From Portulaca oleracea (lineage: Eukaryota > Streptophyta > Magnoliopsida > Caryophyllales > Portulacaceae): a stretch of DNA of 64,000 bases. The notes under the pieces are model-generated. The model ran no database searches, was not told the origin of the DNA, and worked only from the letters and a program-made list of their open reading frames with translations. The stretch covers positions 22,953,355 to 23,017,354 of the forward strand of contig CM055877.1 of the NCBI GenBank assembly GCA_029582165.1. The letters are read 5' to 3'. A program made the position numbers and the translations under genes. Below are positions 39,743-49,253 of the stretch, in pieces. The stretch's first letter is position 1; every line of letters starts with the position of its first letter.

Positions 39743-42700
39743 TTATGTGACTGAATTCTGACTGAGCACATGAGGGCGTCGTGATGTAGCTTCTCCTCCC
39801 CTGTTTACCCTCCTTCTTACAGTTGATGCTGCACTTGGCCCAGCACTGGTTGAAGGCATCTTCCTAGGTCTTCCTCTGCCCCTCTTTGGTTGAGCTGGAG
39901 TAGCTGTGGCAACTGTATTCTTCTGTGGACAGGTGCGCTTGTTGTGATCTTTCAAGTGACAGATTGTACAACTCATCTCTCTCCCATGTTTTGTAAGTTT
40001 CCCCTTTTTCTTTGGATGTTCATGAGGATCCCTTCTCCTTTTTTTCCTTGGTCTTGTAGGACCAATCTTTACATCCGGAGGGTCCAAGGGCATGTCTTTT
40101 GGTGGACAGTGTTTTTCCCCAACACATGGGTGTATAACACTCTCATATGCCTTCATATACATATCCCTCTTGAAGTATGGATGAATGAAGTTCTCTGGGG
40201 GTTCTTTAAGCCACACAGCACAGGCAATGGCATGGAAACATGGTATTCCAGTCAAGTCCCATTTCTTGCAAGTGCAAGTCCAAGCATCCATGTCAACATG
40301 CAAGTTGTCAAGACCATGGTTCACTTCAAACACCCTGTCTGTTGAAACAATTGGTTTACACTCCCTCCACATTTCTCTTTCCTTCTCAAACTTTTTCCTC
40401 ACCCTAAGACATACATCATCAGCAGATTGCACCATTAGAGATTGCTTTAAAACAATCATTTGCATGAGCGATGCCCGGATCTCTTCAAGCATGAAAATTA
40501 AGTGTTTTGATCTAGCTTGGACAATGTACGCATTAAATGTTTCTGGCATGTTGTTGGTGATGTAATCACACTTCTTATCTGGCCTAATGTAAGCTCTGCA
40601 AAAAGAATGTGGATCTTGCGCTACGAAATCATCAAATGCCTTAACAGACACATTCTTCATTTCCTGTAACACAATATTTCATTCCACTTCATTATAAGCC
40701 ATGGCAGCATTCCAAAACAACAACTTCATGTCATCTCCCTTATGCATTTTATGCCAATTGGCATATATGTGTCTTGCACACTTTCGATGATGACATTTGG
40801 GAAGCTCGACCCCAATAGTGTGCTTGATTGCCTAGAAAACATGATAGTCAATCGCAAATGACCAATTATTACATGCATTGTAAGTTCAATCCAACAACAC
40901 ACTTCTTAAGTTATGGCCATATAAATGACCTAAACACAGATTGTTTCAATCTCCAATTACATGTGGTTAAAGACATAAATTACATTGTGATAAAAAATTA
41001 CATGTCAAGTGAATATGAAAATAGTCATGTGATTGTTTCAATCTCCAATTACATGTGGTTAAAGACAAAATTACATGGTTAAAGAAAATTTAGTTATGCT
41101 TATCAGAGAGTGATAAAAATATCCAAGTGAATATGAAATAGTCATGTGATTATGAAATGTCCAAAAATGTGAAAAAATAGAATAGTCAACTGAAAATTGA
41201 AAAGTCTAGATGACTGGTACTTACATGGTGCTGATCTGAGATAATCATCCAACCATCACCATCTGTTGTTTGAACGCTTGTCTTGACATTCAATAGAAAC
41301 CAACCCCAACTTTCATTATTCTCCCCTTCACAGACAGCCCATGCCAACAGGAACATCTGGTTATTACCATCAAATCCTATTGCAGTCAACAGTACTCCAC
41401 CAAGGAAAGTCTTCAGGAAAGCTGCATCTATGCACAAAACACGCCTACAACCATTTATAATTCCTTTCCTTAACCCATCAAAACAAACAAAAAACTTTTG
41501 GAAAACAGGTATTTGATTTGTAAGTGTTGGGTCAGTTTCCAAGATGAATATACTATCCTTGTTTGATCTCTTCAGTTCTTCCATGTAGCTTCCCACCTTG
41601 AAATAATGTTCCCTCATGCTTCCATGTAGTAGCCTCCCTGATTTTTGCTTGATCTTGTATGCATGTCACTTAGTGATCATCAAACCAAACTCTTGTTTGA
41701 CAAGTTGTTGTATCATCTTTGCAGGCATATGAGGGTTTTCTTTAAAGTTCATTATGTAATACTCGGCAGCCCATGATCGTTTCAACTGAGTATTCTTTGT
41801 CATGCTCCTAGTGCAGTTGTGCTCATTGCACACAACCTTGACTATGAAGACATCCTTCTTCCTTTCCCAAGAGCAGTAGAGCCTGAACTTGCAACCCTTG
41901 GTGCACGCAGCCTGATATTTCTTCCTGGCATGATCAGAGATGTTAAACTTCAGATCATAACCTGAGGTCAATGCATACTTGATAACAGCACCCTTGAATA
42001 GCTTAGCATTCGCAAACCTCATCCCCACTTGCCACATGAAATCCTTGAAGTTGGTTCTGTGATCAACATGAGGTGGCTTTGTCTTTTTCCTCAACAATGT
42101 GTTACCCTCTTCATCACTTGAAGCAGGATTGTCCATCTGATCATTAGTGTCTTCATATTCACTTTTACAACCAACCCCCACTGTTATGTTCAAACTAGTG
42201 TCATCATTTGCAAATTGTCTGAGAATGTTGGCCTCAGTGTCCTCCCTGAATTTATTCACCCTCTGATGTGATTCCCAATACTCTTCATCCCTAGTGCCAA
42301 CGTCTTCACCATTTGCATCATCTTCACCAAGACAAAAGCCTCCCTCATAAGTAATTTTCCTTTTTCCCTTACACCTTGTACTATCTCTACTATCATCGTA
42401 AATCAGTTGGGACATACTCACTGCCATCTTTCAAACTTAGCATCTCCCCCAATTAGTTCATGCCAAGGTATTGGAGACTCTAGTCTATAGTCTTCCCAAT
42501 CATACTCAACCTCATTTTGTTGGCCTTTTTGGGTGCTGGATGAGGTGGTTTGAGCTTCTTGGGTTTTTGAAGTAAGAGCTGTGGAGGAGGTGAGTTGGGC
42601 TTGGGATTCTAAAGTAGGGCCTGTCTAGCCCTTTTGGGTGTTGGCTGAGGTGGGTTGGGCTTCTTGGGTTTTTGGAGGAGTTTTCTGGGCTTTTTGGGTG

Positions 42701-43513
42701 TTGGAGGAGGTGGGCTGGGCTTGGGTTTTTTTGGTGTTGGAGGAGGTGGGTTGGGCTTCTTGGGTACTTGAAGTATTGGTTGTGTGGTCTTTTTGGGGTG
42801 TTGGGGGAAGTGGGCTGGCCTTTTTGGTTCTTGGGGGAGATGGGTTGTGATCTTTTGGTTTGTGAATTAGGGGATGTTTTGGTTTTTTGGGTCTTGGGAG
42901 TGGTAGGCTGGGATCTTTTGGTTTTTGAGGTGGGGGATGTTTTGCTTCTTTAGGTCTTGGAAGAGGTTGGTTGGGCTGTCTGGGTCTTAGAAGAGGTGGG
43001 TTGGGTTGTCTATGTCTTGGTAGAGGTGGGCTGGGCTTTTTGGGAAGAGCATGGTGATGATGGTTGGGCTGTTGGGGCCTGAGATATTGGGTCTTGGAGA
43101 TTGCCTGATGGTTGATCAGATTTACCATTTGTCAATGGAAGAAGTTCAGGGATCAACTCAGGCACATCTACATTATGCTCAATGTACACATTCGCACTTT
43201 TATGACCCATGATACTCTCAATCATATCTCTGACTTCATCATCTGTGCATGCCCTTCTAATACCCCTTGCCAAGCTGGTGGATTTAGGCAGCAAGTAAAA
43301 AAACTCCACAACATTCTTATACCCAAGGTTTTCTTTAGCTATTTCTTGCAATTCCCAGTAAGAAAATCTATCTAAATCCACATCTACTATAATTGAGCAA
43401 CTTCCGCCTTCATACTTTAAACTCCTCCCACACTTCACAAATTTGCCCCCATGATAAAATTGTAAAGTGATGAAAGTGTCGTCAGCCATGTCAGACAAAG
43501 ATCTATTGCACAA
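39743..43513 (-). pseudogene. MULE transposase (PB1-like, MuDR DNA-binding, DDE, SWIM, CCHC), inactivated
   Basis: Read on the minus strand. (1) 43513-43010: a PB1-like N-terminal domain ('ITLQFYHGGKFV'). (2) 43128-42625: a Pro/Gln/Thr-rich repetitive linker in a different frame, so at least one frameshift. (3) 42427-41666: a MuDR DNA-binding domain ('FKDFMWQVGMRFAN', 'CTKGCKFRLYCSW', 'CNEHNC'). (4) After an in-frame TGA at 41668-41666, the MULE catalytic domain with 'VLCIDAAFLK' and 'IISDQHH', carrying two of the catalytic acids. (5) A 393-bp intron (donor CAT|GTAAGT at 41224, acceptor at 40832) and exon 40831-39743 with 'CARHIYANW', a second TGA at 40681-40679, a SWIM finger 'CTCKKWDLTGIPCFHAIAC' and a terminal CCHC knuckle 'CTICHLKDHNKRTCP'. 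All domains of an autonomous MULE transposase are present, but two stops and a frameshift disable it. Codon and splice structure are otherwise well kept, suggesting recent loss. Confidence 0.9.
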
Positions 43514-44074
43514 AAAAAAAAAACCAAATTAGTTCACAAACGTCATAGACTCTGTTCAAATTATACCAAGAATCATCAATTTCACTTTTACCCTAGAATT
43601 CGCATTTTACCTAGAATTCGAAAAGGCAATCCAACTTAGTTCAAAAGCAAACAAATCAGACTCAGTTCAAAACCTAGAATTCGCATTTTAACTCTAAACC
43701 CTAGAATTCGCAAACACAAACACAACAAAATGAACAACTGAATTACACATCTTACAATAGCAAACGCATTTTACCGTCCAAACATCTACTACAATTCAGG
43801 CATACCTTCCTCAACAACTTAGAATCCAACCTCGAATTTTGTATCAGCTCCTCAAATCGACATGCACTCGTCGTTTTTCTTCCAAGAATTCACAATCGGA
43901 AAACAAGCATTTTTGGTCTGATTGAAAGGAATGGGAGAAGGTTTTCAGGGGATGATTAATGCAGGTGGGTAAAAATTGTAGGTGAAAAGTTAATGTTAGC
44001 TTGTTTGGACGGTAACTCCAGTAGAAAGGTAGAAGAGAATTTTCAAAAAAAAATTTTAGTTTTCTAATTCCATC

Positions 44075-44328
44075 ACGTGCTGATGCTTTCATTTTTCAAT
44101 TTTTTGAAAGTCAATTGTGGTTCATAGTCAAAATATGAGGTGTCATCTGACTTGGAAATTTTTTTTTGACAATTAATTTTTTTGGCACATGCTCAGCCTT
44201 CCACGTATTCAAAATGGGTGCCACGTCGGATTTCCGGTGAGTCAAACCTAAGCCAACTCGGTGGCGTACTACTGGAGGAAAATGGGATGATAGTTGGTAC
44301 TACTAGCATCCAAGAAATTAGTATTTAA
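44075..44328 (-). repeat. Inner MULE terminal inverted repeat, right
   Basis: Partner of 37529-37790; ends at ...GCATCCAAGAAATTAGT. Beyond it the sequence does not follow the left arm further, so the outermost part of this end was lost or replaced. Confidence 0.8.
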
Positions 44329-44990
44329 TAATACACCGAAATTTTTCAGCTTCAATAATACACCGAAATTTAAATTTTATAATTCCTTTAAACATAATTA
44401 CAATATAAAACTGGGTAAATTAGGGCTTGCTTCAATAATACACCGAAATCCCACTACATAAATACAAAACTAGCACAGAATTCCTATAAACATAATTACA
44501 ATAGAAAAATTTTGATAATCAATCAAACAAATTTTACGAATTTTACCTCAAAAATTAGGGTTCTTCGCGCTAGTAAAGTTCTGTCCAAATTGCTTTAGTG
44601 TGATGAGTTTGGAGAGAAGAAGAACATCAACAATGGTAAATTACGGTTCAGTTGGAGAGAAGAAGAGCATCCATTGTTGATGAGAAGGTTGGAAGGATGA
44701 AGATGAATCGAACTTGCTATGTCGAACGGAAAAAAATGAAGATGAACAGCCACTTAAATGAAGGTTAGAGGATGAAGATGAATTGAACTATTGAGTAAGG
44801 GTTTTTTTGCTGGTACCGTGAAAAAGAACGATGCTATAGTCTACTGATGTACTCTAGTTTCTATTATTTAATTATAAAAATTTTAATGGGCAAGGGAACA
44901 AATACCTGTATTATTGAAGCAGAAAAATTTCAGTGTATTATTGAAGCAAGCTCCAATTTATCCAGTTTTATATTGTAATTACAAAAAAGC
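44329..44990. mobile_element. Small non-autonomous MULE-related insertion or end duplication
   Basis: Bounded by inverted 'CTTCAATAATACACCGAAAT' (44346, 44430) and 'TTTCAGTGTATTATTGAAGC' (44929-44951) phrases. The inside shares 'TATAAAACTGGGTAAATTAGGGCTT' with the left arm (37440-37470). No gene. The exact boundary is unclear. Confidence 0.5.
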
Positions 44991-45368
44991 TATTTACACA
45001 AAATTTGTACAGAATGTACAGTCACCAATTTTATTTTTATTATAAATATTATTTACAATATAAATATATTAATCAATTAAAAAATACCCAAAAAACAAAT
45101 AGTATTTGCTCTATAATAATAGCTGCCATCCACCGATTCCAATCAAAGAGATGGAATGCAAGAGAAAGCTCAGATGGTTCCAGGAGACGCATTGTGCTCC
45201 CATTGTTCTTCGTTTTTTTCTAATTCCAGCGATACACTTTCAGTAATACATGACTATTCCCTTCGTTTTTCAATCTAACTTCTTAATTTCTGCCATGGGA
45301 GTCCCAACCCTCAGTGTTGATGCCAAATACGAAAAAAAAGGTGGGTTGGTGCAAATAACTTCTTAATT

Positions 45369-45647
45369 TTAGTAGTTAATATTAGCGGGTAAGTCATGGG
45401 AGTCCCAGCCCTCAGACTCCCCAAATTCATCGTCCTTGACAAAGGCAACAGGTGAGAGAAAGTTAGACCACCAGTGGTCGCCACCACCTCCGCCGCCACC
45501 GTTGAAGAAGTGACCGTCTTCGCCACCGTCACCGCCAGAGTAAGGGCAGAGAAAGAGGGCAGATGAGGAGGCGAGTGAAGCAACGGGTTTGGAAAGTGGG
45601 TGAGCAAAGAGGGATTTGGGTTTTTGGGAAGAGGAGGAATTGGAGGT
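45369..45647 (-). pseudogene. Fragment of a host-like gene, Ser-rich then Gly-rich, inside the MULE
   Basis: An open minus-strand frame of 92 codons without an ATG, from just after a TAG (45650-45648) to TAA (45371-45369). It begins Ser-rich with 'SSSSQKPKSLFAHPLSKPV', like a plastid transit region. It then has 'SGGDGGEDGHFFNGGGG', a 'DHWWSNFLSPVAF' segment and an acidic end. The region is GC-richer (about half GC) than its AT-rich surroundings, which fits exon sequence captured by a MULE (Pack-MULE behaviour). I could not name the donor. The overlapping minus-strand frames at 45311-45607 and 45529-45783 are in other frames. Confidence 0.45.
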
Positions 45648-45904
45648 CTAAAGGGAAAGAAAATATTTGAGGATGGAGGTTGGAGTTTAATGGAGCGACG
45701 GGAGGAGACAAAAGTAGTGAAGGTGGTGGAGCTCGATTTTCATGGTCTAATTCAGCCAGAAAGACAATGACGAGACATAACAAGTGTGATACAGCTTTTT
45801 GGGTAAAGATGATTTCTCAAAAGAAATAAGTTAAATTTGGTTTTTTTTATATAAAAAACACATTACACGTAGATTTGGTGTCACATTCGGTGACTTACAT
45901 TATG

Positions 45905-46373
45905 TGCAAATAGACTTTTTGTTGTAATTATGTTTATAGGGGGTGACTTTGTTCATTTGCCCATTCAAAAATTTTCTATTGTAATTATGTTTATACGAAT
46001 TATGTGCTAGTTTTATATAATTTATGTGTGGTGTTGTAGACGTGTAGTTATTGAAATCAATCATTCCAAAGTTCGGTATATTATTGTCCAATACCCCAAT
46101 AGTTCAGTATATTAGCGTCCAATAATCCTAAATAAAAAATATCTTTACTTATGTGGCTAATCTGATCTGTCAAAAAATTTAAATTACTTTTTGCCAACTC
46201 AGCACCTCCACCTGCCACGTATGATATCCACCGAGTCAACCATCGCCGGAATAGTTCCGGGAGCAATATTGTCCAACACCACCCAAAGTTCGATATATTA
46301 TTGTCCAAGGTCAAAATTCGGCATATTATTGTCCAATACCCCAATAATTCAGTATATTAACATCCAATAATCT
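45905..46373 (-). repeat. Right compound terminal inverted repeat of MULE
   Basis: Partner of 36962-37480. Contains the terminal motif ending at 46128 and again at 46373, mirroring the duplicated left terminus. Confidence 0.85.
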
Positions 46374-46382
46374 TATAAAAAA

Positions 46383-47188
46383 ACCTCAAATACAGATTCT
46401 GGAACATTAAAACAGAACTTGCATCAAATTACCGGCCGAAAATTTCAATACATGACAATTTGCAAATAGAAAATTTACCGAGCGAGCGATTCAGGAGGGA
46501 GGCACGAACAAACGCCGAAGAGACTGAAGAGAGCAACGATTCAGCAGTGAACGATTCAACATCGAACGAACACACGCACAGAAGCGAGCGAGGCAGGGAG
46601 CAACGATTCAGGAGGAGCGAAGGCTGAAGAGACAGAAGAGAGGAGCAGAGTGAGGACTGTGAGATTCGTCTGAAGAAGAGAGGAGCGGGTGCGAGTCTGC
46701 GAGTGAGGGGCTGAGGTTGTGAGAGTGTGAGGGTGAGACTTGAGAGGCAGGCAGTGAGAGTTGAGAGAATGAGATTTAGGATTTAGGTAGTGAGAATGTG
46801 AGAATGTGAGATTCAGATTCAAAAATAAAAAGCATTCAGCGAACTGAGGGAAGTGGGCAAGCGGCAGTGCCAATATAGGTTTAGGGTTTCTTAGTATAAA
46901 TTGGAAAATTACTACTTTGTCATTCCCATTAATATATATATTAAATTTGAATAAAGGTTATTTGGTAATTTTAACATTTTCGGGGATGGGGACAGGGAAT
47001 TCACCCCGGCGGGGAAAATAGGGACGGGGATGGGGAAAATTTTGTCCCTATCCACGCCCCGTCCCCGAGCGGATTTTGGAAAATCGTCTCCGTCCCCGTC
47101 CCCATCCCCAATGGGGGCGGGGATTTTTCCACAGAGCTGGGCGGGGTCCCGGCGGGTTCGGGGATTCCCTGCCCCATTGCCATCCCTA
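46383..47188. other. Right part of the split hAT element
   Basis: Includes a GA-rich stretch (46480-46760) and the G/C-rich subterminal block (46980-47150). The minus-strand frame at 46556-46873 is low-complexity and not supported as a gene. Confidence 0.55.
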
Positions 47189-47196
47189 GTTGGGGC

Positions 47197-47526
47197 GGGA
47201 GGGGGATTTGAGAGAGAGAGAGAGGAAGAGAGGGAGAGAGAGGGGGAGGGAGGGAGGGGTTGAGGTGAAATTTTTTAAAAAAGAATAAAGTTGGATTATT
47301 TAATCCAACTCAGCAAAAAATTTGTCCAATTTTTTTTTTGGCTAAAATACCTTCCACAAAAGCAAGCACCGTCGCCACGTCACACTTCCGACGAGTTGGA
47401 TTCGGTGGCTGTTCGTTAGAAGAAAATAAGGTGTTAAGGTCAGTTCGTCTAATATTTAAGTTCAAGGTTAGTTCGTTAAATCAAAACACTCCCAAAAATT
47501 GAGTTATTAGATTTCAATTTCCCTGA
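47197..47526. other. GA-rich tract and AT-rich intergenic sequence
   Basis: GA/G-rich sequence to 47265 continues the target-site tract on the left of the hAT element. The rest shows no gene. Confidence 0.45.
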
Positions 47527-48360
47527 ATCTATATACTTATAATGACAATCTATGTGGGACCCAACAAATACTGCAACGAGAGCGTTTCAAGGAGTCTCAA
47601 CCAATCACAATTAAGAAAAAAATGACCCAATTTTTAATAATTTTTGATTTTATTTTCAACCGGATTTTATTATAAACCTAAGCTGCTTGGGACTCTGAAA
47701 CCAATTACAGCGGTTCCATAACTGTTTTAAATTTAATTTAATTTTAGAATTAAAAAAAACTTTTACAAATCCCATACGGCTTTGGACTTTGATAACGTTT
47801 CTAACTGTTCCATATCTATATATATTATAATGTAAATCATTGTGGGTCCCGCAAAATAGAGCCACGGGAGTGACTGTAGGGGAATTGGCCAATCATAATG
47901 TATAAAATTATATTTTTTTACTATTTTCAATTTTTTTAATTTCAATCCAGATTTTATTTCAAAATTTTTAAAAACAGAAAGTATCACTAATCCTTGACTG
48001 CTTTGGACTATGAATTAAATTATTTTGGTGTTTCTTATAATAATAATAATAATAATCATATATTCTAATAGAAATCATTGTGGTCCCCATTTAAACGAGT
48101 ATTGAGTGATCAGAGGAATTTGGCCAATCACAACGTAGAAAATTTTACTTTTTTTTCTATTTACAATCCGTATTTTATTTTAAAATTAAAAAAAAAGTAT
48201 CACTAATTTCTGACTGCTTTGGACTCCGACTAAGTTTACAATTCTTCCATAACCAACATAACTAATCCCTGACTGCTTTGGACTCTAATTAAGTTTACAA
48301 CTCTTCCATTACCAACGTAATCAGCTAGGTCAATTACATTCATAATTTTTTGAAAACATA
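47527..48360. repeat. Degenerate tandem repeat of about 250-290 bp upstream of the E2 gene
   Basis: Three units start near 47527, 47815 and 48060 with 'TCTATATA..TTATAATG', then 'AATCATTGTGGGTCCC', 'GGCCAATCACAA' and 'CTGACTGCTTTGGACT'. The last part is itself duplicated with a period of about 60 bp (48216-48320). The TC start and AT-rich body could be Helitron-like, but I see no CTRR hairpin end. Confidence 0.6.
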
Positions 48361-49196
48361 TAAATCCAATACATCTGTTAGGGATTAAACTCTTTTCATC
48401 TACTATTATGAGCAATCAACATCATAATTGTCGCACTTCAACATATTCGCCTTAATTGAGTACCATTCGCATTTCATACAATCAAGTCATCTTCGATTAG
48501 GCAAGTCACACGCCACTATTATATAGATTTTCAGACCTATTTAGGTCTTCTTCGATTGCATTCACTGTTGTTGACGTATTCAAAAACTTTGAATTCTGCA
48601 GATTCAGTTTATATTATCATATTTGACATAATTGATTACCATTCACACTTCATACTCTCAAGTTATCATCTTTAATGTAAGTCACATGTCATTATTATAT
48701 GGATTTAAAAACCAGTTTAAGTCTACTTTGTTTGCATTCATTGTATTTAACTATTCAATCATAGTTTGTTTCATAAAATTTTAATACTACTTATACGATA
48801 ATTTAAAATTCCAGGTCAACGCAAAGAAGGATGACGATCACGCATTCAGTAATGACGCTCATTCACACTTTGGAAACTTTCTATTCTAAATTATACGCCA
48901 TTTTAAACAAGTTATGATGATATTTTTCATGTAACAATTTCATTAATACTTTATTTGGTTTATCCATGACTTTTTATAAAATGTCAAAAGTAGCTATTAT
49001 TAACATATATCACGTGTCAATGAGCATAATAGGCAGGGACCCAGGGTACACACGTAACAAAAAAAAAAATAAAAAAAGAGGAGCATTTGACATTTGGAAT
49101 ACTTTGATCCCAAATTCATCCTGTCACTCTTCTCTTCTCTTCTCGTTCTGTGTCTCAATACGCAACCCTGTATTCCCAGAAACATCCATCCCCCCT
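48361..49196. other. Upstream region of the E2 gene
   Basis: AT-rich. Two roughly 190-bp similar blocks ('CATAATT...TTCGATTAGGCAAGTCACA' near 48423 and 48620) suggest an old local duplication. No gene. The promoter of the E2 gene is expected here, but I cannot pinpoint a TATA box with confidence. Confidence 0.45.
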
Positions 49197-49199
49197 TCT

Positions 49200-49241
<42 letters not shown>
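49200..49241 (+). repeat. (CT)n tract in the 5' leader of the E2 gene
   Basis: About 18 CT dinucleotides ending 12 bases before the ATG. CT/GA tracts are common in plant 5' UTRs, where they can bind GAGA-binding (BBR/BPC) factors. The regulatory role is inference. Confidence 0.85.
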
Positions 49242-49253
49242 CCAGGAGAAGCC

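Larger units (their letters stand above)
36962..46373. mobile_element. 9.4 kb Mutator-like element (MULE) carrying two genes and a captured fragment
   Basis: The ends GGATTATTGGACG... and ...ACATCCAATAATCT are inverted repeats, flanked by the perfect 9-bp target duplication TATAAAAAA (36953-36961 and 46374-46382). Inverted homology continues inward about 470-520 bp and includes a second copy of the terminus on each side (37206 and 46128). Deeper inside, another inverted pair (about 37530-37790 and 44075-44328) encloses the two genes. So this is probably a compound element: an older autonomous MULE whose ends have been overgrown by later terminal sequence. Contents: a GRF zinc-finger gene (+), a minisatellite, a transposase gene (-) and a Ser/Gly-rich gene fragment. 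Confidence 0.88.
36501..47188. mobile_element. hAT element, non-autonomous, split by a MULE
   Basis: The left end TAGGGATGGCAACG and right end ...CATTGCCATCCCTA are inverted repeats of the Ac-like hAT type. The 8-bp flanks are GCCGGGGC (36493-36500) and GTTGGGGC (47189-47196), matching at 6 of 8, as for an aged target duplication. Both subterminal regions are packed with CCCCATCCCC and GGGGATGGGG words (36520-36660 and 46980-47150). With the 9.4 kb MULE removed, the element is only about 1.27 kb and has no transposase. Confidence 0.82.

Noticed and set aside
39890..40565. Two plus-strand frames of 151 and 126 codons
   Set aside because: They are the reverse strand of the MULE transposase exon, which has clear SWIM and CCHC domains.
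42638..42953. Trp/Gly/Leu-rich plus-strand frames
   Set aside because: They are the complement of the Pro/Gln-rich linker of the transposase.
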